Origin: Clostridiales bacterium
GTDB lineage: Bacteria; Bacillota; Clostridia; Lachnospirales; Lachnospiraceae
Assembly: GCA_023663185.1 (NCBI GenBank)
Contig: JAMPHY010000001.1
Span: 559,926-623,925, forward strand
Direction of reading: 5' to 3'
DNA: 64,000 nucleotides
The position numbers and the translations under genes are program-made. This document shows, in pieces, positions 59,914-64,000 of this stretch. A model generated the notes under the pieces. The model saw only the letters and a list, made by a program, of their open reading frames with translations. It was not told the DNA's origin and did no database searches. Positions within the stretch are counted from its first letter, which is position 1; the number at the start of each line of letters is the position of its first letter.

Positions 59914-59942
59914 TTGCAATTAAATAATTTTTTGGTTATAAT
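59914..59942 (+). promoter_or_regulatory. promoter of the second GH94 gene
   Basis: TTGCAA (59914-59919), 17 nt, TATAAT (59937-59942). Confidence 0.75.
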
Positions 59943-60026
59943 TTTATTATATTTTTTAGGGGCTTTTTTATGGCTTGTTTAAAATGAAAGCAAAAATTTT
60001 TATTAATGTAGGAGGATTACTAAACT

Positions 60027-62462
60027 ATGAAATTTGGTTACTTTGATGATGACAACCGCGAATATGTCATCACCACACCCAAAACCCCGTTGCCGTGGAT
60101 TAATTATCTGGGCTGCAACGAATTTTTCACCCTTATTTCCAACACCTGCGGCGGCTATACTTTCTATAAGGACGCTAAGCTGCTGCGTATGACGCGCTAC
60201 CGTTATAACGACGTACCTAATGATATTAACGGTAAATATTTCTACATAAAAGACGGCGACAGCATTTGGAATCCCGGTTGGAAACCGACGCAGACCGAGC
60301 TTGATACTTACGAGTGCCGCCACGGAATCGGCTACAGCCGTTTCAACGGTTCTAAAAACAATCTGGAGGCTTCAGTACTGACATTCGTTCCGATGAACGA
60401 TAACTGCGAAATCAGTCAAGTCAAGCTTACCAATAAGAGCAATTCCGAGAAAAACGTATCGCTGTTCTCCTATGTAGAATGGTGTCTGTGGAATGCCGAC
60501 GACGATTCCAGAAATTTCCAGAGGAACTTAAGTACCGGCGAAGTTGAAGTAATCGGATCTACGATTTATCATAAGACAGAGTATAGGGAGCGTAGAAATC
60601 ATTACGCAATTTATTCCGTAAATACTTCGGTAGACGGTTTTGATACAAGCCGCGACTTTTTTCTAGGCGCATACCGCGGCGCAGCTAATCCTGAGGCTGT
60701 TGAGAACGGAAAATGTACTAATTCAATGGCAAGCGGCTGGTCGCCAATCGCTTCCCACCAGATTAATGTAAAATTAGCTGCGGGCGAGACCAAGTCATTC
60801 GTATTTGTCCTCGGTTATATTGAAAATCCCGAAGACGATAAATGGGAAGCTCCCGGTATCGTTAATAAGAAACCCGCTAATGCAATGCTTGCAAAATATC
60901 AGACTGACGCTGATGTGGACAAGGCTTTTTCAGAGCTGAACGACTACTGGAAGGCACTTCTTTCCAAATACAGCGTGAAATCTTCCAACGATAAGGTTGA
61001 CCGTATGGTAAATATCTGGAATCAGTATCAGTGTATGGTTACATTTAATATGTCCCGTTCCGCTTCTTATTATGAATCGGGAATCGGACGCGGTATGGGC
61101 TTTAGGGATTCATGTCAGGATTTGCTCGGCTTCGTACATCTTATTCCGGACAGGGCAAGACAGAGAATAATCGATATCGCTTCCACTCAGTTTGAGGACG
61201 GCAGCGCATACCATCAGTATCAGCCGCTTACCAAGAAGGGCAACTCCGATATCGGCAGCGGCTTCAACGATGATCCGCTGTGGCTGATTGCCGGAACTTC
61301 CGCATATGTACGCGAGACCGGAGATACATCTATTTTAACCGAAAACGTTCCTTTTGATAACGATATGTCGGTTGCAAAGCCGCTTATGAACCACTTGAAA
61401 CGCTCATTCGACTACATAGTAACACACAAAGGTCCTCATGATTTGCCGCTGATTGGGCGTGCAGACTGGAACGATTGCCTGAACCTTAACTGCTTCTCTG
61501 AGCATCCGGGTGAGTCTTTCCAGACTTTCGGACCTTCGGAAGGACCTGTGGCAGAGTCCGTATTCATTGCCGGAATGTTCGTAAAATACGGCGAAGAATA
61601 TGCTCAGTTATGCGAGCTCATGAACGATAAGGCTGAGGCTGATAGGGCAAGGGCTGAGGTCAAGAAAATGTATGACGTCGTATTAAAAGACGGCTGGGAC
61701 GGCGACTGGTTTGTGCGCGCTTACGATGCATACAGCCACAAAATCGGTTCTAAAGAATGTGAAGAGGGCCAGATTTACATTGAGCCGCAGGGCTTCTGTG
61801 TTCTTGCCGGAATTGGCGTAGAGGAAGGTCATGCTAAGAAGGCTTTGGATTCCGTTAAAGAAAAACTTGATACAAAGTATGGCGTTATGATTTTACAGCC
61901 TGCTTATACCAAATATCACTTAGAGCTTGGCGAAGTTTCTTCATATCCGCCGGGTTATAAAGAGAATGCAGGTATCTTCTGCCATAACAACCCGTGGGTA
62001 TCCATCGCGGAGACCGTAATCGGCAGAGGCGACAGGGCTTTTGAAATCTACCAGAAGACTTGTCCCGCTTATGTGGAAGAAATCAGCGAAATCCACAGGA
62101 CAGAGCCTTATGTATATTCCCAGATGGTTGCCGGCGCGGACGCTAAGTTCCACGGCGAAGCTAAGAATAGCTGGCTGACCGGTACTGCAGCATGGACATT
62201 CGTAAATGTATCGCAGTACATCTTGGGCGTATACCCTACGCATAACGGACTCAGTATCAATCCTTGCGTACCTAAGGGCTTCGGTGACTTTGAACTGACC
62301 AGAAAATTCCGTGAAGGCACCTACAATATCAAGGTTGTTAATCCGGACAACGTAGAAAAGGGCATTAAATCTATCACGGTAGACGGTCAGAATGTCGAGG
62401 GCTGCGTCATTCCTTATGTGGCAGGAAAAGAAAAGTATGACGTTGTTGTGACGATGGGATAA
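60027..62462 (+). CDS. cellobiose phosphorylase (GH94)
   Basis: 811 residues, the length of characterised cellobiose phosphorylases. Cellobiose plus phosphate gives glucose and glucose-1-phosphate in the cytosol. Landmarks: [40 protein letters not shown], the general-acid Asp in [20 protein letters not shown] and [18 protein letters not shown]. The sequence HPGESFQTF and the length fit the cellobiose-specific branch better than the copy at 56419. AGGAGG precedes the start by 12 nt and a terminator follows. No transporter is encoded nearby. Confidence 0.9.
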   Translation: MKFGYFDDDNREYVITTPKTPLPWINYLGCNEFFTLISNTCGGYTFYKDAKLLRMTRYRYNDVPNDINGKYFYIKDGDSIWNPGWKPTQTELDTYECRHGIGYSRFNGSKNNLEASVLTFVPMNDNCEISQVKLTNKSNSEKNVSLFSYVEWCLWNADDDSRNFQRNLSTGEVEVIGSTIYHKTEYRERRNHYAIYSVNTSVDGFDTSRDFFLGAYRGAANPEAVENGKCTNSMASGWSPIASHQINVKLAAGETKSFVFVLGYIENPEDDKWEAPGIVNKKPANAMLAKYQTDADVDKAFSELNDYWKALLSKYSVKSSNDKVDRMVNIWNQYQCMVTFNMSRSASYYESGIGRGMGFRDSCQDLLGFVHLIPDRARQRIIDIASTQFEDGSAYHQYQPLTKKGNSDIGSGFNDDPLWLIAGTSAYVRETGDTSILTENVPFDNDMSVAKPLMNHLKRSFDYIVTHKGPHDLPLIGRADWNDCLNLNCFSEHPGESFQTFGPSEGPVAESVFIAGMFVKYGEEYAQLCELMNDKAEADRARAEVKKMYDVVLKDGWDGDWFVRAYDAYSHKIGSKECEEGQIYIEPQGFCVLAGIGVEEGHAKKALDSVKEKLDTKYGVMILQPAYTKYHLELGEVSSYPPGYKENAGIFCHNNPWVSIAETVIGRGDRAFEIYQKTCPAYVEEISEIHRTEPYVYSQMVAGADAKFHGEAKNSWLTGTAAWTFVNVSQYILGVYPTHNGLSINPCVPKGFGDFELTRKFREGTYNIKVVNPDNVEKGIKSITVDGQNVEGCVIPYVAGKEKYDVVVTMG

Positions 62463-62530
62463 AATTGCATGATACGCAGATGAATTAAGCATGTAACATA
62501 CGTGTCATGTATGCCATAATGAATTATAAT

Positions 62531-62562
62531 AGCGCCGATGGTCTCTTGGGAAAATCGGTGCT
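62531..62562 (+). terminator. terminator of the cellobiose phosphorylase gene
   Basis: The stem AGCGCCGAT/ATCGGTGCT (one G.U pair) is followed by GTTTTT. Confidence 0.8.
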
Positions 62563-62720
62563 GTTTTTATGCGTTTTACTTGAATAATATTATCAAAAAA
62601 CCTCTTGCAAAATCCATAGAAATATGTCATAGTAGATATTAACCGTCACATTATGGTAGAGTTTTGTAGATTTATGTATTATAGACTATTATGTATATAT
62701 AGTATAGAAGGAGTACCTAC

Positions 62721-63560
62721 ATGAGCAAATATTTATCCATCGGGAAAGTTTCCAAGCTAAAGAACATCAGTATCAAGTCCCTGCGGTATTATGACCGAAT
62801 CGGCATTTTAAAACCCGCTTTTGTCAATGAACAGACCAATTACCGCTACTATACGGAAGACCAGTTATATCTGTTAGACGCAATCACCCTTTGTATCAAG
62901 CTCGGAATTCCTTTGAAAGACTTAAACGGTTATGTGGAAAACGGCGCAATTAATCTGCAAAGACTCCTTTATGACGGCAAAATTCTTGCGGAAGAAAAGA
63001 TTTTGGATATCCATAACTGCCTTGAAGCGCTTCAGGAAACTCTGCAGCAGCTTTCCGGCTCTATGGGCGGTATGGCTAAAATCCCCGAAAGCAAGTCCGG
63101 CATTATGCTGCCCGACGGCTTTTATCAGAATACCATTGATTCACGCGCTGTTCTAACTGTACCCTTAGAGGAGATTGATACTCCGAAATACTATGGACAG
63201 TATATACTCAAACTGTTCGTTTCTGCGCAGCAGCGTGGAATAAACGTGGCTTACCCTTCCGGAATTATTCATGAGTATCATAACGGCAATCTGACAAGGT
63301 ATATGTTTCTGACAATAAACGCAGATTCTGTACAGAGTGATTCCGTTAAGAAAGCCGGCGAATCGGTACGTACCTTTCCCGCCGGCGACTATATCTGCCG
63401 TAAAATCTCTACCCATATGTCAGGCTCTGTACAGGAAGAAATGAAAGAAGTGCTGCATGGCAGTTCATTCTATGTTATTGAGACGGACGCTTCCTTAGCC
63501 CAGAATAAAAAAGACGGATATCCTTTTGAATTGCAATACTATGCCAAACAAGGTCAATAG
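62721..63560 (+). CDS. MerR-family regulator with C-terminal effector domain
   Basis: 279 residues. The N-terminal winged helix (YLSIGKVSKLKNISIKSLRY YDRIGILKPAFVNEQTNYRY Y) is a classic MerR DNA-binding domain. A dimerising helix follows (LDIHNCLEALQETLQQLSGS). The C-terminal ~150 residues look like a GyrI/BmrR-type drug-binding domain (SRAVLTVPLEEIDTPKYYGQ). No conserved Cys for metal binding is seen, so it is likely a multidrug-type sensor. AAGGAG precedes the start. Confidence 0.88.
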   Translation: MSKYLSIGKVSKLKNISIKSLRYYDRIGILKPAFVNEQTNYRYYTEDQLYLLDAITLCIKLGIPLKDLNGYVENGAINLQRLLYDGKILAEEKILDIHNCLEALQETLQQLSGSMGGMAKIPESKSGIMLPDGFYQNTIDSRAVLTVPLEEIDTPKYYGQYILKLFVSAQQRGINVAYPSGIIHEYHNGNLTRYMFLTINADSVQSDSVKKAGESVRTFPAGDYICRKISTHMSGSVQEEMKEVLHGSSFYVIETDASLAQNKKDGYPFELQYYAKQGQ

Positions 63561-63562
63561 TC

Positions 63563-63600
63563 GTTACTGTTCATGCCGTATATGACTGTGAGCAATAACC
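63563..63600. repeat. short copy related to the cruciform repeat at 17837
   Basis: GTTACTGTTCATGCCGTATA, then TGACTGTGAGCAATAAC. Its complement reads CTCACAGTCATATACGGCAT, close to the outer arm of the 17837-18026 element (TTCACAGTCGTATATAGGCA). It sits directly after the MerR stop. Confidence 0.6.
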
Positions 63601-63613
63601 AATAATCCGTTCT

Positions 63614-64000
63614 TTATTCAAACGGTCTGATTCTATAGGTCACGCCTATCCTATCGCAGATTTCACGGCATTGCTGCTCTTCTTCCTTAGAAATCGTAGT
63701 CTCTACGGTAGATAAAACTACGTTAGGCACATATTTTCGTACATTTCCGGCGAAACGCAGCATTGCCTCATGCGACTGAATCCCAAATTTACTCTGCGTC
63801 AGTTTAAGGTACTCTTCACTGTTTGGAGTATTCAGGCTGATAGAAATAGTATCCACCAGTCCTTCAAACATTGGAGATGTATCCTTATCATAAATCAGGT
63901 CGGAAAGACCGTTCGTATTTAGGCGGATTAAAATATTAAATTTACTTTTAGCATACTCCGCAACCTTCAATAAATCTTCCAGTCGCTCTGTCGGTTCGCC
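63614..64000 (-). CDS. radical SAM protein, C-terminal part (cut by window edge)
   Basis: The frame is open to the window end and begins GEPTERLEDLLKVAEYAKSK, whose GEPT is the glycine-rich SAM-binding motif. NILIRLNTNGLSDLIYDKD, VDTISISLNTPNSEEYLKL and VETTISKEEEQQCREICDRI continue the radical SAM barrel. The CxxxCxxC cluster motif must lie beyond 64000. It resembles the TatD-associated radical SAM group, but this is uncertain with the N-terminus missing. Confidence 0.8.
   Translation of the reverse strand, partial: GEPTERLEDLLKVAEYAKSKFNILIRLNTNGLSDLIYDKDTSPMFEGLVDTISISLNTPNSEEYLKLTQSKFGIQSHEAMLRFAGNVRKYVPNVVLSTVETTISKEEEQQCREICDRIGVTYRIRPFE

Overview
The window looks like a chromosome segment of a gut-type Lachnospiraceae bacterium (Bacillota, Clostridia). 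The reasons are the strong AGGAGG-type ribosome binding sites, moderate-to-low GC, a zinc-ribbon S14, the KOW gene between map and infA, and paired GH94 phosphorylases. This is read from the sequence alone, so the species is not known.

Layout. (1) 1-14399, minus strand: the S10-spc-alpha ribosomal superoperon, rpsJ to rpsK, with secY, adk, map, a KOW gene and infA. A consensus promoter and a structured leader of about 350 nt precede it, and L30 carries an unusual Lys/Ala/Thr-rich extension. (2) 14409-18026: a divergent promoter drives a cytosolic BMP-domain protein and a phosphoesterase. A zinc phospholipase-like gene and a large cruciform repeat follow. (3) 18029-26864, minus: a MacB/FtsX-type ABC exporter; a four-gene cassette (carrier protein, ATP-grasp ligase, PLP decarboxylase, AAC(3)-family acyltransferase) that resembles BtrI/BtrJ/BtrK of butirosin side-chain synthesis; and an OmpR-type two-component system. 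Direct repeats over the exporter promoter suggest that the regulator controls the exporter.

(4) About 27012-39414: a complete-looking filamentous-phage (inovirus-like) prophage, the most unusual part of the window. All its genes are on the minus strand: small early genes, a probable ssDNA-binding protein, many tiny membrane proteins, a pVIII-like coat protein followed by a strong terminator, a pIII-like adhesin, a pVI-like protein, a Zot/pI ATPase, an HUH replication initiator and an IS30-type transposase. A 15-bp direct repeat flanks it. It also carries several copies of a TTCCAnACGTnTGGAA-type palindrome, iteron-like repeats before rep, and a 224-nt hairpin whose mismatches are mostly G.U/G.T wobbles on the coding strand.

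(5) 39.4-42.3 kb: an MFS transporter with a possible leader peptide, a broken HExxH gene, a DUF4258/YgiT-type toxin-antitoxin-like cluster and tRNA-Leu. (6) 42.3-50.1 kb: a MATE transporter, then an AT-rich accessory island with a BcgI-like restriction-modification system, an XRE-S24 repressor, a Panacea-domain gene paired with a membrane protein (PanAT-like) and a decayed tyrosine integrase next to tRNA-Lys. (7) 50.1-52.1 kb: two tRNA clusters (Lys-Gln-His-Arg on minus, Pro-Gly on plus) around a hypothetical gene and a hicBA pair with truncated hicA. (8) 52.1-55.6 kb: core genes (YfcE-type phosphoesterase, RdgB, an amidase-like protein lacking its zinc ligands, a THUMP methyltransferase). (9) 55.6-64 kb: an AraC regulator and two GH94 phosphorylases for cello-oligosaccharides, small and membrane proteins, a MerR regulator and the 3' part of a radical SAM gene cut by the window edge.
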